A stretch of DNA of 64,000 nucleotides from Streptomyces broussonetiae (GTDB taxonomy: Bacteria; Actinomycetota; Actinomycetes; Streptomycetales; Streptomycetaceae), in the NCBI RefSeq assembly GCF_009796285.1, contig NZ_CP047020.1, forward strand, positions 4,650,001-4,714,000. Reading direction: 5' to 3'. Made by a program: the position numbers and the translations under genes. The notes under the pieces were generated by a model. The model saw only the letters and a program-made list of their open reading frames with translations. It searched no databases and was not told the origin of the DNA. This document shows positions 33,339 through 47,096 of the stretch, piece after piece; within the stretch, counting starts at the first letter, position 1; each line of letters begins with the position of its first letter.

Positions 33339-34169
33339 ATGAATCCCGGAGACGACGGGTCCTACCCCGACTACGGCGACACCACGGGCCACACCCGCAC
33401 CCGCCTCCCCGAGGGCGACCCCTACGGCGGCGCCCCCCGCCGCCCGGCCCGCTCCTCCTCCCGCAGCCTGGTGACGGTGGTCGGCGTGGTGGTCCTCCTG
33501 ATCGCAGCGATCGCTTTCGCCAACCGGGGGGACCGGTCGTCGGCCGGCACCGCCTCCGGAAAGGCCGGCAAGCCGACGAACTCTCCCACGACGGCCAGCG
33601 GAACGGAACCCGTGCAGACCAAGTCCTCGGGGGTGCCCACGGGATTTGCCCACACGGAACAGGGTGCGCAGTCGGCAGCCTCGAACTACGCCGTGGCACT
33701 GGGCTCGACGAGCATGTTCAACCAGGACAGCCGCAACAGACTGCTGCACCTGCTGTACACCTCCGACGCGGCAACCCGTCTCCAGGGACAGATGGACCAG
33801 GCCTACTCGGCCGACTTCCTTGCCAACATGGGCCTCGACGCATCGGGCAACCCGCCGAAGGACAGCACCTTCGTCTCCCGGGTGATCCCGGTCGGCACAA
33901 CGGTTCGGAACTACACCGCCAACGGCACCGAGATCGCCGTCTGGTACGTGGGGCTCATCGGCATGTCCGGCAGCTCCTCGACCGACCCCGTCACCTCGTC
34001 CTGGAAGACATGGACCTTCGACCTGCAGTGGTCCGGCGACGACTGGAAGATCACTTCCGACACGCAGAAGGACGGCCCGGCCCCGGTACCCGGTGACGAC
34101 AAGGCCGCCACCTCCGACGAGATCAGCAAGGCCATCGAAGAGTACGGAGGGTTCACGTATGCCCGGTAG
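33339..34169 (+). CDS. Single-span membrane protein, VirB8-like position
   Basis: 276 residues. The cytoplasmic N-terminus is acidic/Pro-rich, with one membrane helix (SLVTVVGVVVLLIAAIAFA, about 48-66). A Ser/Thr-rich linker precedes an outer domain of about 170 residues: helical AAS-NYAVALGS, LLHLLYTSDAATRLQ, then beta strands VIPVGTTVRNYTANGTEIAVWY and WTFDLQWSGDDWKI. This matches the NTF2-like fold layout of VirB8/TcpC scaffold proteins. GAGGGAG lies about 8 bases before the ATG. The stop overlaps the next gene by about 11 bp. Confidence 0.72.
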   Translation: MNPGDDGSYPDYGDTTGHTRTRLPEGDPYGGAPRRPARSSSRSLVTVVGVVVLLIAAIAFANRGDRSSAGTASGKAGKPTNSPTTASGTEPVQTKSSGVPTGFAHTEQGAQSAASNYAVALGSTSMFNQDSRNRLLHLLYTSDAATRLQGQMDQAYSADFLANMGLDASGNPPKDSTFVSRVIPVGTTVRNYTANGTEIAVWYVGLIGMSGSSSTDPVTSSWKTWTFDLQWSGDDWKITSDTQKDGPAPVPGDDKAATSDEISKAIEEYGGFTYAR

Positions 34170-35508
34170 CCCGCAACGTGCGCTGAAGCTCGCCGGATTC
34201 GTGGCAGCCGTGCAGACCACGGCCGTGCTGCTCGCCACCCGCGCCTTCGCCGCCCCCTCGCCCACCCCCCCGGGCAGCCCGTCGCCCTCGCCGTCGGGAC
34301 ACAGGTACAACTGCGGCGTCATCTCCGGCGAGGCCAGGAAGTACTGCGAACGCGGCAACACCAGCAGTGGATCCGGCGGCGCCGGCGTCCCGGACACCTC
34401 CACCCTCGACCCCCTCTCCTCCCTCGCCAAAGGCTGTGCCGAGGCGGCCTCCTGGACGATCGACAAGCTCAGCAAGGCCGTGAAGGAGACCGCCAACGTC
34501 GACTTCACCAACGAGAAGTTCCTTCAGCAGTACGCCATCGTCTTCGCCGCCTCCACCATCCTCACGCTCCTGCTGTGGCTCCTCGCCGTGGCCAAACGAG
34601 CCGTCCGCGGCGTGCCGCTGACCACCGCCATCTCCGAAGCCATCGGCTTCCTCTGGCTCACGGTGCTCGCCTCCGCCTTCACCCCGCTGATCCTCTACAC
34701 CGTCGTCTCCGCGACCGACGGCGTCACCGACGTCCTCGCCAAGGCCACCGGCGACCAGGCCGACACCTTCTTCGGCACCTTCTCCGGCGCCCTCGGCAAG
34801 GGCACCGACATCGGCGGCGGCCCGATCATGCTGATCGTCGTCTCCCTGGTCAGCATCCTCGCCGCCGGCGTCCTGTGGTTGGAGCTGGTCATCCGCGCCG
34901 CCCTCCTCTACGTCGGCGCGCTCCTCGGCACCGTCGTCTACGCCGGACTCGTGGACAAGAACCTGTGGGGCCACGTCCGGCGCTGGGCCGGGATCATGAT
35001 CGCCGTCATCCTCGTCAAACCGGTCATCGTGATCGTGCTCGGCCTCGCCGGCGCCCTCTCCTCCGGCAACGGCCCCGACTCCTTCTCCGCCGTCGTCTCC
35101 GGCCTCGCCATCATCCTGCTCGCCATCTTCGCCAGCGCAATGATCTACCGCTTCGTCCCCGGCTTCGGCGACGACATCGCAAGCGGCCGCAACAACCGCA
35201 TCATGCAGGGCGCCGAGGGCAAGGCCGCCGCCGTCATCAGCTCCCCCGCCACCCTCGTCGCCCAGGGCATCAAGACGCACAGCTCCCGCGCCGACAACAA
35301 CGGCGGCGCAGCAGGCGGCACCAGCAGCAGCACCCCCCGCCCGGCCAACCCCGCCACCGGCGGCGTCGCCGCCCACAGCAGCCGTACTCCCGCATCCGGC
35401 GGCGGCGCGGTCCCCTCCGCCACACCCGCGCCCCGCGCACCCAGCCCCGCCAACACCCCGCACGCCGGCAACGCCCGCAACAACCGCCCAGGAGGTGAAG
35501 GGCGTTGA
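34159..35508 (+). CDS. Polytopic membrane protein, VirB6/TrbL-like
   Basis: 449 residues from ATG 34159 (ribosome site GGAGGG). A signal-like N-terminus with cleavage near AFAAPS leads to an outer segment with two Cys (NCGVI, KYCERG). About six membrane helices follow (from FAASTILTLLLWLLAVA to IILLAIFASAMIYRFV), then a cytoplasmic tail rich in Ala, Gly, Pro and Ser. Number and spacing of helices fit VirB6/TrbL channel proteins of Gram-positive type IV systems. Its end overlaps the TTG start of the next gene. Confidence 0.75.
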   Translation: MPGSPQRALKLAGFVAAVQTTAVLLATRAFAAPSPTPPGSPSPSPSGHRYNCGVISGEARKYCERGNTSSGSGGAGVPDTSTLDPLSSLAKGCAEAASWTIDKLSKAVKETANVDFTNEKFLQQYAIVFAASTILTLLLWLLAVAKRAVRGVPLTTAISEAIGFLWLTVLASAFTPLILYTVVSATDGVTDVLAKATGDQADTFFGTFSGALGKGTDIGGGPIMLIVVSLVSILAAGVLWLELVIRAALLYVGALLGTVVYAGLVDKNLWGHVRRWAGIMIAVILVKPVIVIVLGLAGALSSGNGPDSFSAVVSGLAIILLAIFASAMIYRFVPGFGDDIASGRNNRIMQGAEGKAAAVISSPATLVAQGIKTHSSRADNNGGAAGGTSSSTPRPANPATGGVAAHSSRTPASGGGAVPSATPAPRAPSPANTPHAGNARNNRPGGEGR

Positions 35509-37064
35509 CGACCGAGGCCCACCTGTCCCATCCGGTCACGCCCCGCCGTACGTATCTGATCGGCCGCGCCCGGCCGAACGCGATCATCGGCCGGAACCGC
35601 GAGTCCGGCGAGATCGCGCTGATCGTCGCGGGCGCGTTCCTCGGCATGATGTGCGGCCTCCTCGTGCCCGTCCTGTCCCTGCGGATCGTGCTGCTGACGG
35701 GCTTCCCGCTGCTCGCGCTCGCCGCGGTCTACGTGCCCTACAAGCGCCGCACCTTCTACAAGTGGTTCGAGATCAACCGCAGCTACAAGCGCACGATCAA
35801 GGGCGGCGCCGTCTACCGCTCCACCGCCATGGAGGCCGGCACCCGCATCGACGGCCGCGAGGTCGAGATCGGCCCGCCGCCCGGCATCGGACGCATCAGC
35901 TGGCTCGCCGCCCCCTTCGGACCCGACGAGATCGCCGTACTGCTGCACGCCGACCGCAAGACCGTCACGGCCGCCATCGAGATCGAGGGCCCCGGCGTGG
36001 GCCTGCGCGACTCGGAGGACCAGGAGGCCCTGGTCGACCGCTTCGGCACCCTGCTCAAGCACGTCGCCAACGGCGACGGGTTCGTCACCCGCCTGCAGAT
36101 GCTCGCCCGCACCCTGCCCGCCGACCCCGACGCGCACGCCAAGGACGTCGTCCAGCGCGGCGACCAGCGCTCCCCCGAGTGGCTCCAACGCAGCTACGAC
36201 CAGCTGCAGTCCATGGTGTCCACCAGCAGCGAGCAGCACCGTGCCTACCTCGTCGCCTGTATGCACTACACCCGCGAACTGGCCGCCGAGGCCCAGGCCA
36301 TGGCCCGCGCCGCCCGCCCGCAGACCGGCCGCAGGCTGGACCGCGACGCCGGTCTCGCCGTCGTCATGGCCCGCGAACTGACCGACATCTGCTCGCGCCT
36401 TCAGGAAGCCGACATCCGCGTCCGGCAGCCGCTCGGCCAGGGCCGGCTGGCGTCACTGGTCCACTCCATGTACGACCCGGACCACCCCATCGACCACATC
36501 CAGGCGATGACCCAGCGCAACGCCTGGCCGGCCGAGCTGGACGCCATGGAGCCCACCTACCTCCAGGCCAAGACCCGCGAGTCCAACACCCGCGCCCCCT
36601 GGTGCCACGCCACCGCCTGGGTCAAGGAATGGCCGATGACCCCGGTCGGCGTGAACTTCCTCGCCCCGCTCCTCGTCCACACCCCGGACGTCATCCGCAC
36701 GGTCGCCGTGACCATGGACCTCGAGCCCACCGAGATCGCCATCGAACGCATGCTGACGGAGAAGACCAACGACGAGGCAGAGGCGTCCCGCGCCGCCAAG
36801 ATGAACCGGACCGTCGACCCCCGCGACATCGCCGCCCACAACCGCCTCGACCAGCGCGGCGAGGACCTCGCCAGCGGCGCCGCCGGCGTCAACCTGGTCG
36901 GCTACATCACCGTCTCCTCCCGCACCCCGGAGGCCCTCGCCCGCGACAAGCGCACCATAAGGGCCTCCGCCGGCAAGTCGTATCTCAAGCTGGAGTGGTG
37001 CGACCGCGAGCACCACCGCGCCTTCGTCAACACGCTGCCCTTCGCCACCGGCATCCGGAGGTAG
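35505..37064 (+). CDS. SCO6880-family protein, PrgI/VirB3- and VirB4-N-terminal-like
   Basis: 519 residues from a TTG that overlaps the previous stop; GGAGGTGAAGG is a near-perfect ribosome site. After RRTYLIGRARPNAIIGR come two close membrane helices (about 38-80), as in PrgI/VirB3. A large cytoplasmic part follows, resembling the N-terminal domain of VirB4 (FVTRLQMLARTLPADPDAHA, LDRDAGLAVVMARELTDICSRLQ). It has no Walker motif. The next gene, 6 bp downstream, supplies the ATPase half, so these look like a VirB3-VirB4 unit split over two genes. Confidence 0.75.
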   Translation: MTTEAHLSHPVTPRRTYLIGRARPNAIIGRNRESGEIALIVAGAFLGMMCGLLVPVLSLRIVLLTGFPLLALAAVYVPYKRRTFYKWFEINRSYKRTIKGGAVYRSTAMEAGTRIDGREVEIGPPPGIGRISWLAAPFGPDEIAVLLHADRKTVTAAIEIEGPGVGLRDSEDQEALVDRFGTLLKHVANGDGFVTRLQMLARTLPADPDAHAKDVVQRGDQRSPEWLQRSYDQLQSMVSTSSEQHRAYLVACMHYTRELAAEAQAMARAARPQTGRRLDRDAGLAVVMARELTDICSRLQEADIRVRQPLGQGRLASLVHSMYDPDHPIDHIQAMTQRNAWPAELDAMEPTYLQAKTRESNTRAPWCHATAWVKEWPMTPVGVNFLAPLLVHTPDVIRTVAVTMDLEPTEIAIERMLTEKTNDEAEASRAAKMNRTVDPRDIAAHNRLDQRGEDLASGAAGVNLVGYITVSSRTPEALARDKRTIRASAGKSYLKLEWCDREHHRAFVNTLPFATGIRR

Positions 37065-37070
37065 GACCTG

Positions 37071-38483
37071 ATGCGGGATCCGCTGTCCGTCCTCACCGAC
37101 GCCTTCACGTCCTTCCTCTTCGGAAAGGTCGAGACGACCCGCCTCCCGGTTCGCACCTCCACGGGCCAGGCCCAGGCGGTCTACCTGCCCACGGCCGCCC
37201 CCGGCCTCGGCGACTCCGGCGTCATCATCGGCCGCGAGGTGTACTCCGGCAAGGGCTACATCTACGACCCCTTCCAGCTGTACGGCCAGCAGCTCCCGGC
37301 CCCGCACTGGCTCGTCCTCGGCGAGTCCGGCAACGGCAAGTCGGCCCTGGAGAAGACCTACGTCCTACGACAGCTGCGCTTCAAGGACCGACAGGTCGTC
37401 GTCCTGGACGCCCAGGGCGAGGACGGCGTCGGCGAATGGAACCTCATCGCCGAGGAGCTGGGGATAACACCCATCCGGCTCGACCCGACGGCCGCCCTGG
37501 ACCACGGCATCCGGCTCAATCCGCTGGACCCCGCGATCACGACCACGGGCCAGCTGGCGCTGCTCCGCACGATCATCGAGGTCGCGATGGGCCACGGCCT
37601 CGACGAACGCTCCGGCTTCGCCCTCAAGGTCGCGCACTCCTACGTCAACGAGACGATCCTGGACCGCCAGCCCGTCCTGACCGACATCGTGGAGCAACTA
37701 CGCCACCCCGAACCGGAGTCGGCGGAGGCGATGAACGTCGCCATAGACGACGTACGCGCCTGGGGACTCGATGTCGCCCTGGTACTGGACCGGCTCGTCG
37801 ACGGTGACCTCAGGGGCATGTTCGACGGCCCCACGACGGTCGGCATCGACCTCGATGCCCCCCTCATCGTCTTCGACCTGTCCCACATCGACCGCAACTC
37901 CATCGCCATGCCCATCCTCATGGCGATCGTCGGCGTATGGCTGGAGCACACCTGGATCCGCCCCGACCGGAAGAAGCGCATCTTCCTCGTCGAGGAGGCC
38001 TGGCACATCATCAACAGCCCCTTCGTGGCCCAGCTGTTCCAGCGCCTGCTCAAGTTCGGCCGCCGACTCGGCCTGTCCTTCGTGGCGGTCGTCCACCACC
38101 TGTCCGACGTGGTCGACGGCGCGGCGGCCAAGGAGGCGGCGGCGATCCTCAAGATGGCCTCCACCCGGACCATCTACGCCCAGAAGGCCGACGAGGCACG
38201 GGCCACCGGGCGCGTGCTGGGTTTGCCGAGGTGGGCGGTGGAAATCATCCCGACACTGACGCCCGGCATCGCCGTATGGGACGTCAACGGCAATGTCCAG
38301 GTGGTCAAACACCTGGTCACGGAGACCGAACGCCCGCTGGTCTTCACCGACCGCGCGATGACCGAGTCCTCCAGCGACCTCCTGGCCGACGAGGCCCTGC
38401 GCGCCGCCGAAATGGAGGCCGAGCAGCGGGCGGCGGCCTTCGTGGAGCAGCATCTGGGCGACTCCGAGTCGACCGTGGCGTAG
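37071..38483 (+). CDS. VirB4-like secretion ATPase
   Basis: 470 residues. Walker A GESGNGKSALEKTYV, then QVVVLDAQGEDGVGEWN. Walker B reads IFLVEEAWHIINSPF, and RLLKFGRRLGLSFVAVVHHLSDV is typical of VirB4/TrbE ATPases. It powers assembly and transport at the inner membrane. It is shorter than full VirB4 because the N-terminal module is encoded by the gene upstream. All motifs look intact, so the cluster is probably functional. A 15-bp gap leads to the next gene. Confidence 0.87.
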   Translation: MRDPLSVLTDAFTSFLFGKVETTRLPVRTSTGQAQAVYLPTAAPGLGDSGVIIGREVYSGKGYIYDPFQLYGQQLPAPHWLVLGESGNGKSALEKTYVLRQLRFKDRQVVVLDAQGEDGVGEWNLIAEELGITPIRLDPTAALDHGIRLNPLDPAITTTGQLALLRTIIEVAMGHGLDERSGFALKVAHSYVNETILDRQPVLTDIVEQLRHPEPESAEAMNVAIDDVRAWGLDVALVLDRLVDGDLRGMFDGPTTVGIDLDAPLIVFDLSHIDRNSIAMPILMAIVGVWLEHTWIRPDRKKRIFLVEEAWHIINSPFVAQLFQRLLKFGRRLGLSFVAVVHHLSDVVDGAAAKEAAAILKMASTRTIYAQKADEARATGRVLGLPRWAVEIIPTLTPGIAVWDVNGNVQVVKHLVTETERPLVFTDRAMTESSSDLLADEALRAAEMEAEQRAAAFVEQHLGDSESTVA

Positions 38484-38498
38484 CGGGAGGGGAGAGGC

Positions 38499-40022
38499 GT
38501 GAGACCGGACGATCACCGCCGTGCCGAGCGGCGCGAGGGCCAGGGCGGCATCCCCGACGGCCTCCTGATCGGCATACTCGCGTTCCTCCTCGGCATGACC
38601 CTGCTCGTGTGGACGGCCACGGGCCTGGCGGCGCTCTTCACCAAGGGCGCCTGGCCCACCGGCGTCACCTTCACCCGCACCCCCCTGGCCATGCGCCACC
38701 TCATCGGCCGGCCCCACGACCTCACCGGCGCCTGGCCGGACACCCCCGCGGACCGGCTGTCCGGATGGGGCCTGTTCTGGGGCCTGTTCATCGGCCAGTT
38801 GATGATCCTCTTCGTCCTCACCGTGTTCGTCATGGGGGTGGTGACCAGATGGCGGGCGGCAAGGTCGCGGCGGAGGGCGACAGCGCGGCAGGAGCCCCGC
38901 CACGAGGTCCCACTGCCACGCGGGGCGGCGGCACCGGAACCGATGCCGGTGCCGGCTCCGGCTCCGGCTCCGGAACCTGTGCCGGTGCCGGTGCCGGTGC
39001 CGGAACCACAACCGCGGCCGGCGGAAACCGTCGTCCAGGAGACGGCGTCGAAAGCACCCTCACCCGGCGCCCCGGCCCACGGTGAACGGCTGGGCGGGAA
39101 GCAGGGAATCCACTTCGCCCCCAGGGACAGCCGGCGGCCGACCGCGGCCCAGGCCGTGCGCGAGGCGGAAGGCCCCGCCCTCGTCGTCACATCGAACCCA
39201 GCCCTGTGGGCGGAGACGAAGGACGCAAGAGCCAAACTGGGCCCCACCCTCCTCTACGACCCCACCCACCTCTGCGACACCCCGGCTCGCCTGCACTGGT
39301 CCCCCATCACGGGCTGCGAGGACAGACAGACCGCGCTGAGCCGGGCAACGGCACTCCTCGCCCCCGTACACCCCACAGCCAAGATCGACCAAACGGTGGC
39401 GGACACGGCGACCACGCTCCTGCGCAGCTACCTCCACGCCGCCGCCCTGGAAACCCGCACCATCCGCCACGTCCACCGCTGGGCCCAGGGCACCCAGGTC
39501 CAGGACGCGGTACGCACCCTCCGTACCCACCCCAAGGCCGCCCCCGGCGCCGCCGGCGAACTCGAGGCCGCCCTCACCGCACATCCCGAACGCCGTGACA
39601 TCGCACAGGAGTTGACCGGCCGCGCCCTGTCCGCCCTCTCCACGGTCAACATCCGCGAGGCCTGCACACCCAACCGAACTGATGCCCTCACCCTGGATTC
39701 CTTCGTCCACGAAGGGGGCACGCTCTATGTGGTCGGTGAATCCATCGAGGACCCCAGGAGCAATCCCGGCGCGATGCCACTCCTGACGGCCCTCGCCTCA
39801 AGCGTGGTCGAGCGTGGCCGGCGCATGGCCGAACGGTCATCCTCCGGTCGGCTCGACCCACCACTGACCCTGGTCCTGGACGACATCGCCGCCGTGGCCC
39901 CGCTCCCCCAGCTCCCTGACCTGCTCACCACCGGCCACGACCAGGGCCTGCCCACCCTCGCCCTGCTGCGCTCCCGCGAACAGGCCCGCTCCCGCTGGCC
40001 CCATCAGGAACTGCCGGTCTAG
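38499..40022 (+). CDS. VirD4/TraG-like coupling protein lacking a Walker A motif
   Basis: 507 residues, GTG start with GGGAGGGGAGAGG. Two N-terminal membrane helices (about 22-47 and 86-112) frame an outer loop. A Pro/Val-rich linker (PVPVPVPVPEPQPRP) and a coupling-protein-like domain follow: GPALVVTSNPALWAET, GPTLLYDPTHLCD, HWSPITGCEDRQTALSRA and Walker B LTLVLDDIAAVAPLPQLPDLL. Where the P-loop should stand the protein reads RRPTAAQAVREA, with no GxxGxGK(S/T). So it may recruit substrates without ATP turnover. Its stop shares the bases CTAG with the stop of the convergent acetyltransferase gene. Confidence 0.78.
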   Translation: MRPDDHRRAERREGQGGIPDGLLIGILAFLLGMTLLVWTATGLAALFTKGAWPTGVTFTRTPLAMRHLIGRPHDLTGAWPDTPADRLSGWGLFWGLFIGQLMILFVLTVFVMGVVTRWRAARSRRRATARQEPRHEVPLPRGAAAPEPMPVPAPAPAPEPVPVPVPVPEPQPRPAETVVQETASKAPSPGAPAHGERLGGKQGIHFAPRDSRRPTAAQAVREAEGPALVVTSNPALWAETKDARAKLGPTLLYDPTHLCDTPARLHWSPITGCEDRQTALSRATALLAPVHPTAKIDQTVADTATTLLRSYLHAAALETRTIRHVHRWAQGTQVQDAVRTLRTHPKAAPGAAGELEAALTAHPERRDIAQELTGRALSALSTVNIREACTPNRTDALTLDSFVHEGGTLYVVGESIEDPRSNPGAMPLLTALASSVVERGRRMAERSSSGRLDPPLTLVLDDIAAVAPLPQLPDLLTTGHDQGLPTLALLRSREQARSRWPHQELPV

Positions 40023-40579
40023 GAGGGCCACTCCAGCACGAACTCCAGCTCGTTCTGCGCCTCGTCCCGGAAGAACGGCACGCACACCCCGCTCGGCACG
40101 AACCCCGCCTTGCGGTACGCGCCCTGCGCCCGGGCGTTGTCCTCGTGCACCAGCAGCCGGACCCGCCGCGCACCCTGCTCCCGCGCCCACTCCACACCGG
40201 CGTCGAACAGGGCCTTGACCAGCCCGTTCCCACGGTGCTCGGGACGGACGAACACCCCGACCACATGCCCCTGCCGACGCTCCACGAGGTACCCCGCCCA
40301 GTCCTTCGTCCCGGCCTCCTCGATGAGCACGGTCACCGAGCCGGCCCACTGTCCGTCGGGTGCCTCGGCGATCAACTGCCGGGCCGTAGTGGACCTCTCA
40401 CCTGATCCGACCGCCCGGTCCTGCCAGAAGGCGTCCGCCCTTGCCTCGGCATCGTCGTACGACTCCAGGAAGGCGAGATGCGCAACCGGGTCCCGCAGCG
40501 CGTCCAGCCGCAGCTGCTTCACTCGGGGCCAGTCGTCCGGTCGTATGGCGCGGATGACGTAGTCATGGCTGGTGCTCAT
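40019..40579 (-). CDS. GNAT-family acetyltransferase
   Basis: 186 residues from ATG 40579 (MSTSHDYVIRAI); the longer upstream frame overlaps the neighbouring gene and is not used. Acetyl-CoA loop VVGVFVRPEHRGNGLVKALF, followed by RRVRLLVHEDNARAQGAYRKAGF. Acceptor unknown. It is convergent with the VirD4-like gene, with overlapping stops, and nearly back to back with the hydrolase at 40632. Confidence 0.88.
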   Translation of the reverse strand: MSTSHDYVIRAIRPDDWPRVKQLRLDALRDPVAHLAFLESYDDAEARADAFWQDRAVGSGERSTTARQLIAEAPDGQWAGSVTVLIEEAGTKDWAGYLVERRQGHVVGVFVRPEHRGNGLVKALFDAGVEWAREQGARRVRLLVHEDNARAQGAYRKAGFVPSGVCVPFFRDEAQNELEFVLEWPS

Positions 40580-40631
40580 GGGCTCACCGTAGTGCCGAGC
40601 GTTGTCAGTGGCATCCCATATTGTGGACGCC

Positions 40632-41183
40632 ATGACAATTTTGCCGCAACGCCCGCATACCGCCCTGCTGGTCATCGACGTACAGAAGGGCGTGATGGTG
40701 CCGGGCTCACCGAATCGTGAGAACGTCATCGCCAACATCGCCCAGCTCATCGACGAGGCCCGCGCGGCCGGCGTGCCGGTGATCTGGGTCCAGCACCAGG
40801 ACGAGGAGCTGGCGCCGGGCACCGAGGCCTGGGAGTACGTACCGGAACTCAAGCGTCTCGACGACGAGCCGCTTGTCGCCAAGAGCTACCGGGACTCGTT
40901 CGAGGACACCACGCTGGAGTCGGTCCTGGCCGAGCGTGGAGTGGGCCGCCTCTATGTCACGGGCGCCCAGACCGACTTCTGTATCCGCTCGACCCTGCAC
41001 GGCGCTCTCGTACGCGGCTACGACGCGACTCTGGTCGCCGACGCCCACACGACGGAGGACCTCACCGAGCACGGCGCGCCGGCCCCGGAGCAGGTCATCG
41101 CCCACACCAACTTCTACTGGAGCGGCCAGCACGCGCCGGGCCGACAGGGCGGAACGGTGAACACGGCGGAACTGACCTTCTAG
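40632..41183 (+). CDS. Isochorismatase-fold cysteine hydrolase
   Basis: 183 residues from ATG 40632. The catalytic set is Asp in LLVIDVQKGV, Lys in LVAKSYRDSF and Cys in AQTDFCIRSTLHGA, as in the nicotinamidase/isochorismatase-like group. The His/Asp metal pattern of nicotinamidase is not clear, so another amidase or hydrolase substrate is likely. It ends before the bidirectional terminator at 41225. Confidence 0.9.
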   Translation: MTILPQRPHTALLVIDVQKGVMVPGSPNRENVIANIAQLIDEARAAGVPVIWVQHQDEELAPGTEAWEYVPELKRLDDEPLVAKSYRDSFEDTTLESVLAERGVGRLYVTGAQTDFCIRSTLHGALVRGYDATLVADAHTTEDLTEHGAPAPEQVIAHTNFYWSGQHAPGRQGGTVNTAELTF

Positions 41184-41224
41184 AGCCTTTCGGAAACCGA
41201 GCCCGGATTCGGTTCCGAAACGCA

Positions 41225-41256
41225 GAAAGGCCCACGCCGGATGGCGTGGGCCTTTC
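41225..41256. terminator. Bidirectional terminator of the rrn operon
   Basis: GAAAGGCCCACGCC and its exact complement around GGAT. T runs lie on both sides, so it ends both the rrn transcript (minus) and the hydrolase gene (plus). Confidence 0.9.
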
Positions 41257-41265
41257 TCAAAATTT

Positions 41266-41384
41266 GTTCGGCGGCGTCCTACTCTCCCACAGGGTCCCCC
41301 CTGCAGTACCATCGGCGCTGTGAGGCTTAGCTTCCGGGTTCGGAATGTAACCGGGCGTTTCCCTCACGCTATGACCACCGAAAC
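41266..41384 (-). rRNA. rrf: 5S rRNA
   Basis: The minus strand begins GTTTCGGTGGTCATAGCG and ends GACGCCGCCGAAC; the two ends pair as helix I. The inner CCCGGTTACATTCCGAACC and GGGAGAGTAGG are the standard 5S loops. It is the last gene of the operon. Ends are accurate to a few bases. Confidence 0.95.
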
Positions 41385-41461
41385 ACTATGAAACTGTCGA
41401 ACCATGCCACACCACGCTCTGTGAAACGTGGGGCTGTTCGTGGTTTCAGAACCAACACAGT

Positions 41462-46420
<4,959 letters not shown>

Positions 46421-47023
46421 TGTTTACTCGGCCAGAAAATTAATTCAGCCGGTGCAACACCACGAGAGCGGAACCACCGGAGGAATAATCCGATGGTTCA
46501 CAGCGTCCTCGCTGTGTTTTTTCAAAGGAACCTCGACCATCGGAATGTTCCGACAGACGGGGTATCAACATATCTGGCGTTGACTTTTGGCACGCTGTTG
46601 AGTTCTCAAGGAACGGTCGCTTCCTTTGTACTCACCCTCTCGGGCTTTCCTCCGGGCTTCCCTTCGGTGTTTCCGACTCTATCAGATCTTTTCTCGATCC
46701 GATTTCCTCGGTGCTTTCCAGGTTCCCGCCTCGCTTTCGCTTGGCGTTTCCCTTTCCGGCGGTTCCGACTCTATCAGATCCTTTCGGCGTCTGACCCCCA
46801 GTCAGCGGGGTTTGTCCTCCCGGCCGTTGGGCCGTTCCGACGTCTCAAACCTTAGCGGATCCGCTCGGCGATTCCCAATCGGGGCGCCGGGCTCCATTCG
46901 AATGGAATTCGGGCACGCCGAAATCCACCCGGATGGGAGATCGTACTAATGGCTTGAGAGGTGCCGCTCGAAGCGGCTGAGGTGCTACCGGAGAACCGTT
47001 ACGGCGCTGCGGCAACCCGGAGA
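46421..47023 (-). promoter_or_regulatory. rrn leader with tandem promoters and antitermination region
   Basis: On the minus strand the block GATCTGATAGAGTCGGAA occurs twice, with -10-like TAGAGT at 46768-46773 and 46676-46681. This suggests duplicated promoters of the Streptomyces rrn type. Closer to 16S, CTTGAGAACTCAACAGCGTG (about 46590-46613) resembles the boxA/processing region. A pair of complementary segments flanks the 16S 5' end for RNase III. No gene lies in this stretch. Confidence 0.7.
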
Positions 47024-47052
47024 ACTTTACGGATCCAGCAGGGTGGAGTCAA
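47024..47052 (-). promoter_or_regulatory. rrn promoter P1 candidate
   Basis: TTGACT (47052-47047), 17-base spacer, TAAAGT (47029-47024), close to the vegetative consensus. It is the most upstream promoter found. Confidence 0.65.
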
Positions 47053-47096
47053 CCCTCCCTGTCAAGATTTTTTTCTGGCGCCCCCGCGGGAGCGCG

